From Asticcacaulis biprosthecium C19 (lineage in GTDB: Bacteria; Pseudomonadota; Alphaproteobacteria; Caulobacterales; Caulobacteraceae), in assembly GCF_000204015.1 (NCBI RefSeq), contig NZ_GL883077.1:1496789-1560788 (forward strand): a stretch of 64,000 bases of DNA. Direction: 5' to 3'. Under the pieces are notes generated by a model. That model was not told the DNA's origin, ran no database searches, and was given only the letters and a program-made list of their open reading frames with translations. Position 1 is the stretch's first letter, and each line of letters begins with the position of its first letter. Made by a program: the position numbers and the translations under genes. Positions 18,500 to 26,974 of this stretch are shown here, piece by piece.

Positions 18500-19347
18500 C
18501 AGTCCCTCAGCAGCTCATTGATACCGGTCTTGGACCGAGTCTGGGCATCCACCCGCTTGACGATGACGGCGCAGTACAAAGACGGCCCGCCCTTCGGATC
18601 GGGATAGGCGCCCGGCACTACCACCGAATAGGCCGGCACGCGACCGCGGAAGACCTCGCCTGTCGCGCGGTCGACGATGCGCGTCGAAGCCGACAGGTAA
18701 ACGCCCATCGACAGCACCGAGCCCTGCTCGACCACCACGCCTTCGGCCACTTCGGACCGCGCGCCGATGAAGCAGTCATCCTCGATGATGGTCGGATTGG
18801 CCTGCAACGGCTCCAGCACGCCGCCGATGCCGACGCCGCCCGACAGGTGGACGTTCTTGCCGATCTGGGCGCAGGAACCGACGGTCGACCAGCCGTCGAC
18901 CATGGTGCCCTCATCGACATAGGCGCCGATATTGACGAAGGACGGCATCAGCACGACGTTCCTGGCGACATAGGCGCCCTGACGCACGATGGCGCCCGGT
19001 ACGGCGCGGAAGCCGGCCTTCTGGAAGTCCTCGGCATTCCACTTGGCGAACTTGTTTGGCACCTTGTCCCAATAGGGCCCCAGCGGCGCCTGTTCGAACA
19101 GGCCGCGGCCGGTGTGCATCAACTCATTGGCGGCCAGGCGAAAGGACAGCAGCACGGCCTTTTTCAGCCATTGGTTGGTGTGCCATACGCCATCGACCTT
19201 GTCGGCGACGCGGAAACGGCCGCTGTCCAACAGTTCGAGCGCGCCCTGGACGGCTTCACGGTAAGGACCGCGATAATCCGGGTTCAGGGTGTCACGGACC
19301 TCCCAGGCGGCTTCGATATCATCCTTGAAGGCGGCGAGGTCGGACAT
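18499..19347 (-). CDS. dapD: 2,3,4,5-tetrahydropyridine-2,6-dicarboxylate N-succinyltransferase
   Basis: DapD transfers succinyl from succinyl-CoA in the diaminopimelate/lysine pathway and feeds peptidoglycan. The 282-residue protein has the N-terminal helical domain, then left-handed beta-helix hexapeptides ([36 protein letters not shown]) and the C-terminal [13 protein letters not shown] choose the ATG at 19347 ([15 protein letters not shown]), not the in-frame ATG five codons before. In many alphaproteobacteria dapD lies close to argB and a HAD phosphatase, as here. Confidence 0.96.
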   Translation of the reverse strand: MSDLAAFKDDIEAAWEVRDTLNPDYRGPYREAVQGALELLDSGRFRVADKVDGVWHTNQWLKKAVLLSFRLAANELMHTGRGLFEQAPLGPYWDKVPNKFAKWNAEDFQKAGFRAVPGAIVRQGAYVARNVVLMPSFVNIGAYVDEGTMVDGWSTVGSCAQIGKNVHLSGGVGIGGVLEPLQANPTIIEDDCFIGARSEVAEGVVVEQGSVLSMGVYLSASTRIVDRATGEVFRGRVPAYSVVVPGAYPDPKGGPSLYCAVIVKRVDAQTRSKTGINELLRD

Positions 19348-19388
19348 TGGTGGGCTCCACAAGCAGATTTTGGGGGTTCCATAAAGCC

Positions 19389-20216
19389 CTAACTCTCGCG
19401 TTGCAACACGTAGTTTGTCTTGACCTGCCCGTTGGCTGTCATGAAGCTGGCGATGCTGTCATAGGTCGTCGTGATGATCGGTCCGCGCTGGTCATCCATC
19501 TTGAGCAGCGGGTTGACCAACGGTCCGAAAAAGCGCTCGAAGCCGTTGGCGCGGATGGTCGTCGGCGTGAAGCTTTGCGCTAGTTTCGACTTGATAACGG
19601 CGTAGTCGCTTTCGCCCCAGGTCGCTGTCGCCACCACATCCAGCACGAATTCGGTGCAGTTCTGGTGCTTCGGATCGAACGGGTTGGAGACCAGAGAATA
19701 GCTCGGCACATGCAGCCGGGCATAGGCCGGCGACATGATGACTGCGATCAGCTTCTGCTGCATTTCCGGTGTCGGGATGATGATACCGACGTCATCGGCC
19801 TGGTTGCCGGAAATAAAGTCGATCGGAAAATCCTGGGCTAGGTAGGACTGGTCGGCAGGCAAGGTCTTGCCGTCGCTCTGATACAGGTTCCACGAGCTGT
19901 AACCCTTATAGATCTTGCCATCGCCGCCCTGGATGTCGCCATAGACCCAAAAGGCGCCGTGGGTGTAGGACACGCCTTCAGGCAACTTGTTGCGCGGCTT
20001 GCCGGCGCGGAAGACGATGGCGACACGCGCGCCCTTGGCGGCCAGATCGCGCTCGATCTGTTTGGCGAAGGCGGCAGCTTCCGGAGCGGAATAGTGTGCC
20101 GTAGCGGCGCGACCACTGAAACCGCTGTCGGCCACCGGCTTGGACGGATCGGCGGCAAAGGCCGGCGTGCCCAACAACAGAAGGGCCAGGGTGACGGGCA
20201 AGAGGCGGCGCGTCAT
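19389..20216 (-). CDS. Secreted DUF2145-like protein
   Basis: A 275-residue protein with a signal peptide ([21 protein letters not shown]). Blocks such as [29 protein letters not shown], then [25 protein letters not shown], resemble DUF2145. The His in THGAF and Cys in NCTEF could form a papain-like active pair, as in other NC-type permuted folds, but activity is not shown. It overlaps the next upstream gene by ATGA, so the two secreted proteins likely form a unit. Confidence 0.7.
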   Translation of the reverse strand: MTRRLLPVTLALLLLGTPAFAADPSKPVADSGFSGRAATAHYSAPEAAAFAKQIERDLAAKGARVAIVFRAGKPRNKLPEGVSYTHGAFWVYGDIQGGDGKIYKGYSSWNLYQSDGKTLPADQSYLAQDFPIDFISGNQADDVGIIIPTPEMQQKLIAVIMSPAYARLHVPSYSLVSNPFDPKHQNCTEFVLDVVATATWGESDYAVIKSKLAQSFTPTTIRANGFERFFGPLVNPLLKMDDQRGPIITTTYDSIASFMTANGQVKTNYVLQRES

Positions 20217-20629
20217 GATCCGACCGCAGCCTTGCCCGCTTGAACGGGTTGAATTGTTTTCACAGGTTTGGCCGACATGGTCTCAGGAGAGATCTCCAGC
20301 GGCTCGTCGGAAAACTTCTTCAATTCAATGCCAGAAAACAGCAGGACCAGGCCGGGTGAAGCCGCAACAATGCCCGCGCTCATCGCGCTGCCGTTGTCAT
20401 TGTCATAACCGGAAAACCCTAAGGCTGCGCCGGGCAGGGCCAATGACAATCCGCCGGCCATGAGGGGATATGCGGTTGCTCCGGCCACCAGCTTGACGCC
20501 GGACTCGGCCAGTTCGCCCGTGGCGACGGCCGAGTCGTTGGACGCCTTGGCGGCATTGGCCAGGCTGTCGGCGTGGGCCGCTCCGGTGCTGAGCGCCAGG
20601 AGGCCGGCTGTGAAATAAATAGCTTTCAT
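20213..20629 (-). CDS. Secreted or membrane-associated hypothetical protein
   Basis: 138 residues with a signal peptide (MKAIYFTAGLLALSTGAAHA) and a central Gly/Ala/Leu-rich hydrophobic stretch (AYPLMAGGLSLALPGAALGF, then SAGIVAASPGLVLLF) that may span the membrane. The ATG at 20629 follows GAGGGGGAATC, a strong ribosome site. It is first in the operon with the DUF2145-like gene, and its promoter region holds paired dyads. Family unknown. Confidence 0.7.
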   Translation of the reverse strand: MKAIYFTAGLLALSTGAAHADSLANAAKASNDSAVATGELAESGVKLVAGATAYPLMAGGLSLALPGAALGFSGYDNDNGSAMSAGIVAASPGLVLLFSGIELKKFSDEPLEISPETMSAKPVKTIQPVQAGKAAVGS

Positions 20630-20646
20630 GATTCCCCCTCGAACTT

Positions 20647-20673
20647 GAACGGTGTTCAAAATGAACATTGTTC
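20647..20673. promoter_or_regulatory. Paired GAAC-N3-GTTC operator
   Basis: GAACGGTGTTC (20647-20657) and GAACATTGTTC (20663-20673) are two perfect 4-3-4 dyads, centres 16 bp apart, 18 bp before the start of the secreted-protein operon. The form suits a TetR-type repressor binding as two dimers. No such regulator is adjacent. Confidence 0.55.
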
Positions 20674-20715
20674 AAATTTATGGCGGAGTCAAGCGCCAAT
20701 CGACCAGCGCGGAGT

Positions 20716-21372
20716 CTAGCCGAGGTGGTTGCGCAGGAAGCTTTTGAGATTCAGGTCGCGAAAATGGACCCACGGATCGGTATTGCCGTCCGCCTTCGGC
20801 CCGACCAGGATGGTCTTCATGCCCAGTTCACAGGCCGGCTTGAGGTTCTTCGGGCTATCTTCGAAGAAGGCAGCGGTGTTCGGATCGACGATGTGCGCCT
20901 TCATCATTAGTTCGAAGGTCAGGAGGTTGGGCTTGGGAATGTAGTTGGCGTGCTCCAGATGAAAGACGCCGTCGAACAACGCGGTCATTTCCAGCTTTTC
21001 GAGGATGCGCACCGCATGCGGTTCGTCGCCGTTGGTGAAGACGATGCGGCGGCCCTTCATGCTGGCCACCATCGCATTAAGTTCCGGATCTGGCACCAGG
21101 GTATCCAGCGAAACGTCATGGACTTCATCCAGGAACCGGCGTGGCTCAACGCCATGATGCGCCATCAGTCCGGCCAGGGTGGTGCCATGCTCGAACAGAT
21201 AGGACTTTTGAAGGGCATAGGCGTCGGGCTGGGACAGACCTGTCTCGCGCGCTACGAAGGCGGTCATCTTGCCCTCGATCAGGGCCATGACCTCGGCCTC
21301 GTGCGGATACAGGGTCTGGTCGAGATCGAAGATCCAGGTGTCGACGTGGGCAAGGGCAGCGGGAAGGGGCAA
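20716..21372 (-). CDS. HAD-superfamily pyrimidine 5'-nucleotidase-like phosphatase
   Basis: A 218-residue HAD hydrolase. Motif I is FDLDQTLYP with the nucleophile Asp, motif II IVFTNGD, motif III the Lys of YIPKPN and motif IV FFEDSPKN. The DLDQTLY form and length match the SDT1/pyrimidine 5'-nucleotidase group, which dephosphorylates nucleoside monophosphates. The gene lies between dapD and argB, its usual place in alphaproteobacteria. Confidence 0.9.
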   Translation of the reverse strand: MPLPAALAHVDTWIFDLDQTLYPHEAEVMALIEGKMTAFVARETGLSQPDAYALQKSYLFEHGTTLAGLMAHHGVEPRRFLDEVHDVSLDTLVPDPELNAMVASMKGRRIVFTNGDEPHAVRILEKLEMTALFDGVFHLEHANYIPKPNLLTFELMMKAHIVDPNTAAFFEDSPKNLKPACELGMKTILVGPKADGNTDPWVHFRDLNLKSFLRNHLG

Positions 21373-21466
21373 GTTTCGGTCCGTACAACAGGTTCTTCAA
21401 CGGTTTGCCGCCGAAGTCTGATCAGGCTATCAGAAGCCGGCCGCCGTCACAAGCTCGCCGGCCGCC

Positions 21467-22423
21467 TTACCCCGCCTTGATCAGCGTTCCGGCGCCGTGT
21501 TCGGTGAACAGTTCCACCAGCATGGCGTGAGGCCGGCGGCCATCCAGGATAACCACCGCTTCGACCCCGGCTTCGACAGCGGCGATGGCGGTTTCCAGCT
21601 TCGGGATCATGCCGCCTGAAGCAACGCCGCTTTCGATCAGGGCGCGCGCCTCGGTCACGGTCAACTGACGGATCAGTTCCTTGTTCTCATCCAGAACGCC
21701 GATGATGTCGGTCAGCAGCAGCATGCGCTTGGCTTCCATCTTGGCCGCCACGGCGCCGGCGACGGTGTCGGCATTGATGTTGAACGTCTGGCCTTCGTCG
21801 GACACGCCGATCGGGGCGATGACCGGAACATAGTCGTGATTGACGTCGCCGATCAGGGTGCGGATCAGTTTGTCGTCAACTTGCTTGGGTTCGCCGACAT
21901 AGCCGAGATCGACGATCTGCTCGATCATCGAGTCCGGGTCCTTCTTGACCCGCGTCGCCTTTTCGACCGTGATCAGCCCGGCATCCTTGCCCGACAGGCC
22001 AACGCCGCGGACGTCGGCTTCCTGACCGGCGCGGGTGATCCAACTGGCGATCTCCTTGTTGACCGCGCCCGACAGCACCATTTCGGCGATTTCCATGGTG
22101 GCATTGTCGGTGACGCGCAGGCCGTCGACGAAGGTCGACTTGACCCCGGCGCGGCCCAGCATGGCGGAGATCTGTGGCCCGCCGCCGTGGACCACGATCG
22201 GGTGGATGCCCAGCAGCTTTAGCAGAACGATGTCCGACGCGAACAGTTTTGCGGTCGCTTCTTCGCCCATGGCGTGGCCGCCGTACTTCACCACGACGAT
22301 TTCGCGGTCATAGATCTGGATGAAGGGCAGGGCTTCGGCGAGCGTCCGGGCCGTGGCCCAGCCCTTTTCTTCTTCTTCGGTGTAGGTGGTGGCGGAGGTG
22401 ATCTTGGTCATGGCGCGCGCCAT
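21467..22423 (-). CDS. argB: N-acetylglutamate kinase
   Basis: ArgB phosphorylates N-acetylglutamate in the second step of arginine synthesis. The 318-residue amino-acid-kinase fold shows [31 protein letters not shown] and [12 protein letters not shown]. The N-terminal helix ([23 protein letters not shown]) is of the type used for hexamer formation and arginine feedback. ATG at 22423 follows CTCAGGT; an ATG four codons later is possible. It is the last housekeeping gene before the RTX island. Confidence 0.96.
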   Translation of the reverse strand: MARAMTKITSATTYTEEEEKGWATARTLAEALPFIQIYDREIVVVKYGGHAMGEEATAKLFASDIVLLKLLGIHPIVVHGGGPQISAMLGRAGVKSTFVDGLRVTDNATMEIAEMVLSGAVNKEIASWITRAGQEADVRGVGLSGKDAGLITVEKATRVKKDPDSMIEQIVDLGYVGEPKQVDDKLIRTLIGDVNHDYVPVIAPIGVSDEGQTFNINADTVAGAVAAKMEAKRMLLLTDIIGVLDENKELIRQLTVTEARALIESGVASGGMIPKLETAIAAVEAGVEAVVILDGRRPHAMLVELFTEHGAGTLIKAG

Positions 22424-22437
22424 ACCTGAGAAGTGTT

Positions 22438-22613
22438 ATGCTGTCATCACAGAATAGTACGAAAGCCATAGTTATAGTACGAAAGCCATAGTTTCGCTGT
22501 CCGCTGCGACGGTCCGGGTGACCTGCGCCGAAACGCCCGGCGAGAACAGCCTGGTGGTTGAAGACCTCATTCGCAACATCCGGGCGCGCAATGTCGGGAA
22601 TCTGCCGCGGTAA
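22438..22613 (+). pseudogene. Small ORF broken by a 20-bp tandem duplication
   Basis: The ATG at 22438 follows GAGAAG. After 11 codons the frame meets a perfect 20-bp tandem repeat and stops. Removing one repeat copy restores a 51-codon frame to the TAA at 22611, whose last 40 codons have gene-like composition (ending VGNLPR). It may be a damaged small gene or the remnant end of a larger one at the edge of the RTX island. I do not recognise the product. Confidence 0.3.
22454..22493. repeat. Perfect 20-bp tandem duplication
   Basis: ATAGTACGAAAGCCATAGTT occurs twice with no gap (22454-22473 and 22474-22493), between argB and the first RTX gene. Confidence 0.9.
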
Positions 22614-22685
22614 AGGAATCTTAATCCTGTGATAACGCGCCGGCAGTAGGGTCGCAGCGTTCCTGTAACGCTTAGGGAGACCGGA

Positions 22686-25600
22686 ATGATGCGCTTTCTG
22701 GATGACGACACCGGCGGCGTCTGGTCGCGAACCAACGACGTCTATCTGACTCCGTTGGAGGCCGCGCCGGCGCTGATCACAGAGCTGGCGGTTCCGGTGG
22801 CGGCCCAGCCGAAGGCGCCACAGACCTTTGTCGTGCGCCCGTTTGCTGGTGCTGCTGAAACAGTGGTCGCACCCGATGGCCCGGTCAAATCCGATGATGA
22901 CGGCGCGCCGTCCGGTTGTCTGTGCGGCGGCAGCCACAGCCAGGGCGAAGGCAGCCCCACACCGTCGGCGGGCCTTCGCGAGGGCTCGCATGCCGGCCTG
23001 TCCGAGGTCATGACCTATAATCAGGATCTGATCGACGGACGCTACGAATATACCGGCAACCAGCTGGTCGACGCCGTCCTGTTCGGTTCGCGCTGGACGG
23101 TGACCAACATCACCTTCAGCTTCCCGGCCACGGCTGAGTTTTATGAGACGCCCTATTACGAACCCGGCCACCTGACCAACCACATCCCGTTCAACGCCGC
23201 CCAGCAGACCGCGGCGCGTTACGCCTTCAGCCTGGTGGCCGGCTATACCAGCGTGACCTTCACCGAGGTCACCGAAAGCGCCGAGACCCACGGCATCATC
23301 CGCCTGTCGCAAACCGACAACGACACCGCCCTGGGCTCGGCGGAGGGCAATTTTCCTGGTTCGGACGCCTCCGACGGCGACATCTGGTTCGGCAGCACCA
23401 ATCAACCCTTTTACCTGACCCCGGCCATCGGCAACTGGGGCCAGGCGACCATGATGCATGAGATCGGCCACACCCTGGGGTTGAAGCACGGTCAGGACAA
23501 CTACACCACCCTGGACCTGACCAATGGCGGCTACCTGGACGGGCCGGGGCCGCACTATGGCACGGCGGCGCTGCCGGCCAACAGGGACGGCTGGGCGTGG
23601 TCGCTCATGACTTATCGCTCGGCGCCGGGGTTCACGGCCAGCTTCCAGGGCGACCGCTACAACCAGCCCCAGACCTACATGCAGGCCGATATCGCGGCTT
23701 TGCAATTCATGTATGGCGCCAACTTCACCAGCCATGCCACGGACTCGGTCTACACCTTCAGCACCACCACCGGCGAGATGTTCATCAACGGTGTCGGCCA
23801 GGGCACGCCGGAAATCAACGCCGCCACGGGGATCGGCAAGATCTTCCGCACCCTCTGGGACGGCGACGGCGTCGATACCTACAACCTGGCGAACTTCAGC
23901 GACAACCAGACGATCGACCTGCGTCCGGGCCAGTTCTCGACCTTCAGTCAGGCGCAACTGGGTGACTCGCGACCGCTGGTGACAGGCTTTACCGCTCAGC
24001 CGGGCAATATCGCCAATGCGCTTTTGTATCAGGGCGATGTCCGCTCGCTGATCGAAAATGCCATCGCCGGTGTTGGCAACGACATCCTGATCGGCAACCA
24101 GGCCGCCAATGCCCTGACTGGCAATGACGGCAACGATGTCCTCGACGGCGGCGCCGGCGATGACGTCATGACCGGTGGCGCAGGCGACGACACCTTCGGC
24201 GTGGATTCGTCAGGTGATGTGGTCACGGAAGCGTCCGGGCATGGCACAGACCTGATCGCTGCGACCGTCAGCTACACCCTGGGCGAGGACGTCGAGCACC
24301 TGACCCTGACCGGCACCGCAAACATCGATGGCACCGGCAATGGTCTGGCCAACCAGATCACCGGCGGCGCTGGCAGCAACGTGCTGAACGGGCTGGACGG
24401 CAACGACACTCTGACCGGCAGCTACGAGTACCGTACGGCGGCCCAGACAATCGATGAAACCACCCTGGCCTCGCATGCCACGATCGCCACAGCCCTGGCT
24501 TTGGCGCCGTTGGGTTTCGGCGTCAACAGCGATCCCGACATAGCCGACGCGACCACGGTGCCGCATGTCACCGTCATTGGCAATGGCGGCGGCAACACCT
24601 ACGACATGTACAGCTTTGTCGTCGAGGCAGCCGGCGTGGTCGGTACGTTCGACATCGACCTGACGGCCGTCCTGGACAGCTTTGTCGAGCTCTACGATGC
24701 CTCAGGCACGCGACTGGCCTATGACGACGATGCCGCGGTCACCGAAGGCGCCGGTGGCAGCTACGCCGCCAACGATTCCCTGCTCAGCTACACGTTTGCC
24801 GCGGCCGGAACCTATTATTTGCGGGTCGGCCGGTTCGCGACCGCCACCACCTCGGCAGCCCTGCAGGCGGGACATAGCTATGTCCTCCAGATTTCGCTGG
24901 CGGGCAATGCTCTGCCCCCGCTGCTGGATGGCAACGACACCCTGGATGGCGGTAGCGGTGAGGACAGCCTGAGCGGCGGGCTGGGGAATGACTGGCTGGA
25001 CGGTGGCGCGGGGATGGACGCGCTAGACGGCGGGACGGGTAATGACACCTACGTGGTCGACAGCGCTGACGACGTCGTCAGCGAAGGGGCGGGCGCCGGT
25101 ACGGATACGGTCATCTCTGCTGTTACCTGGTCGCTGGCCGGACGTGAGATCGAACATCTGACCTTGACTGGCGCCGGCGATATCGACGCCACCGGCAATG
25201 CCATGGCAAATCTGTTGACCGGCAATAGTGGCAACAACCAACTTGATGGCGGAGACGGCGCGGACAGCCTCACCGGCGCTGCGGGCAACGACACTTATGT
25301 CGTCGGTGCCGGCGACGTGGTGACCGAACTGGCTGGCGAAGGCACCGACATTGTCCTGTCGGCGGTCACCTGGACTTTGTCGGACGGGGTCGAGATCCTG
25401 ACCTTGACCGGCAGCGAGGATATCGACGGCACCGGCAACAGCCAAGCCAATACGGTGACCGGCAATGGCGGCGCCAACCATCTGAACGGGGGCGGTGGTG
25501 ATGACGCCCTGAGCGGCGGGGCGGGAAGTGACAGCCTCGCCGGTGGGACTGGCAATGACACGATGTCGGGTGGTCTGGGCGACGATACCTATGTCGTCGA

Positions 25601-26810
25601 CGAGACCGGAGATGTGGTCAGTGAACTCAGCAGTCAGGGTAGCGATACGGTTCGCGCCTCGGTCACCTTTACCCTGGTTGGTAAGCAGGTCGAGACGGTG
25701 ATTCTGACCGGTGTGGCCGCCATCAATGCCACGGGCAACAGTTTCAATAATCTCCTCTCAGGCAATGACGCCGCCAATGTCCTCAACGGTAGCGCGGGCA
25801 GTGACACCTTGAACGGGGCGGCCGGCAACGACTCGCTGATTGGCGGAGCAGGGGCCGACAGTCTGATGGGAGGACTGGGCGACGACACCTATGTCATCGA
25901 CGATGCCGGCGACATGGTTATCGAAATCGGCGCCGAAGGCATCGACCTGATCCAGACGGCGATAGGCTGGAGCTTGGGCGACCAGATCGAAAACCTGACC
26001 CTGACCGGATCGGGCGCGGTCGGTGCTACCGGCAACGGGCTGGGTAACGTCTTGACAGGCAATTCGGCTGCCAACCGCCTGGACGGCGGGCTGGGCGCGG
26101 ACACTCTGGCCGGCGGCGGCGGTAACGATACCTATGTCATCGACAGCGCCTCCGACAGTGTGATCGAAGGCGCCGGTGCCGGTACCGACCTGGTCGAAAC
26201 CGACCTTAGCCATACCCTTGCCGCAAACGTCGAGGGCCTGACCCTGACCGGTAGCGCCGCGATCAACGGGACGGGCAATGGTCTCAACAATGTGTTGACC
26301 GGCAATGGCGCCAACAACGTCCTGACCGGCGGGGCGGGCAATGACACCTATTATATCCAGAACGCCGGTGACAATGTCGTCGAATTGGGCGGCGGTGGCA
26401 CCGATGTCATTTACTCGGCCGTAACCTACAGCCTCAATGCCCGTTACGCCGAGATCATCAACCTGACGGGGACGGCTAATATCAATGCCACTGGCAACAG
26501 CCTGTCTAACACCCTGACCGGCAATGACGGCATCAACACGCTGAACGGCAAGGGCGGGACCGATATCCTGACCGGCGGACTGGGCGCGGACATCTTCCTA
26601 TTCGAAACGGGCGCGGGCAGTGACACGATTGCCGATTTCTCGGCGTTTCAGAACGACAGTATTAATGTCAATGCCTATACTGGCGGGATTGCCAATAACG
26701 GCCTCGTTACCCAGGCGGGCGGCAATGTGCTGATCACCTTGGGCGGCAGCAATGTCATCACGGTGACCGGTGCTGTCGTGGCCGATGTGCTTGCCCACAT
26801 GGTCTGGTAA
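22686..26810 (+). CDS. Serralysin-type (M10B) RTX metalloprotease with PPC domain
   Basis: A 1374-residue secreted protease. The zinc site HEIGHTLGLKH is at residues 258-268, with the Met-turn Met308 in SLMTYRS. Upstream is a short N-terminal region without a Sec signal, carrying an unusual GCLCGG motif (Cys78, Cys80). RTX nonapeptides (GGAGDD, GGLGND types) begin near residue 455, are interrupted by a PPC domain at about 639-740 (YDMYSFVVEAAGVVGTFDID), and resume as roughly 80-100-residue units. The tail IADFSAFQNDSINV...DVLAHMVW is a type I secretion signal. Calcium should fold the repeats outside the cell. GGGAGACC precedes the ATG. No ABC/MFP/TolC genes are near. Confidence 0.93.
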   Translation: MMRFLDDDTGGVWSRTNDVYLTPLEAAPALITELAVPVAAQPKAPQTFVVRPFAGAAETVVAPDGPVKSDDDGAPSGCLCGGSHSQGEGSPTPSAGLREGSHAGLSEVMTYNQDLIDGRYEYTGNQLVDAVLFGSRWTVTNITFSFPATAEFYETPYYEPGHLTNHIPFNAAQQTAARYAFSLVAGYTSVTFTEVTESAETHGIIRLSQTDNDTALGSAEGNFPGSDASDGDIWFGSTNQPFYLTPAIGNWGQATMMHEIGHTLGLKHGQDNYTTLDLTNGGYLDGPGPHYGTAALPANRDGWAWSLMTYRSAPGFTASFQGDRYNQPQTYMQADIAALQFMYGANFTSHATDSVYTFSTTTGEMFINGVGQGTPEINAATGIGKIFRTLWDGDGVDTYNLANFSDNQTIDLRPGQFSTFSQAQLGDSRPLVTGFTAQPGNIANALLYQGDVRSLIENAIAGVGNDILIGNQAANALTGNDGNDVLDGGAGDDVMTGGAGDDTFGVDSSGDVVTEASGHGTDLIAATVSYTLGEDVEHLTLTGTANIDGTGNGLANQITGGAGSNVLNGLDGNDTLTGSYEYRTAAQTIDETTLASHATIATALALAPLGFGVNSDPDIADATTVPHVTVIGNGGGNTYDMYSFVVEAAGVVGTFDIDLTAVLDSFVELYDASGTRLAYDDDAAVTEGAGGSYAANDSLLSYTFAAAGTYYLRVGRFATATTSAALQAGHSYVLQISLAGNALPPLLDGNDTLDGGSGEDSLSGGLGNDWLDGGAGMDALDGGTGNDTYVVDSADDVVSEGAGAGTDTVISAVTWSLAGREIEHLTLTGAGDIDATGNAMANLLTGNSGNNQLDGGDGADSLTGAAGNDTYVVGAGDVVTELAGEGTDIVLSAVTWTLSDGVEILTLTGSEDIDGTGNSQANTVTGNGGANHLNGGGGDDALSGGAGSDSLAGGTGNDTMSGGLGDDTYVVDETGDVVSELSSQGSDTVRASVTFTLVGKQVETVILTGVAAINATGNSFNNLLSGNDAANVLNGSAGSDTLNGAAGNDSLIGGAGADSLMGGLGDDTYVIDDAGDMVIEIGAEGIDLIQTAIGWSLGDQIENLTLTGSGAVGATGNGLGNVLTGNSAANRLDGGLGADTLAGGGGNDTYVIDSASDSVIEGAGAGTDLVETDLSHTLAANVEGLTLTGSAAINGTGNGLNNVLTGNGANNVLTGGAGNDTYYIQNAGDNVVELGGGGTDVIYSAVTYSLNARYAEIINLTGTANINATGNSLSNTLTGNDGINTLNGKGGTDILTGGLGADIFLFETGAGSDTIADFSAFQNDSINVNAYTGGIANNGLVTQAGGNVLITLGGSNVITVTGAVVADVLAHMVW

Positions 26811-26937
26811 GGGTCGTTTCGCCAAATCCACGAACCGGTATCCGGCCCGTCGAATGGGCAGGATGCTGCCATGTTATGTGCGGCACATCTATACCGTGAC
26901 AAGGTTTCAGGAGTGTGCCATTTTATCCTTTTTTAAC

Positions 26938-26962
26938 GGGCTGCTCGGCGGCAGCGTTTTTT
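26938..26962 (+). terminator. Hairpin with U-tract between RTX genes 1 and 2
   Basis: GCTGC-TCGGCG-GCAGC followed by six T ends 12 bp before the second RTX start codon. It may end transcription of the first gene or attenuate read-through into the second. Confidence 0.5.
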
Positions 26963-26974
26963 AGAGGGTGCATT

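Noticed and set aside
22308-23957. 549-codon ORF opposite argB start and the first RTX gene
   Set aside because: It crosses two real genes of opposite strands and has no recognisable domain; a GC shadow.
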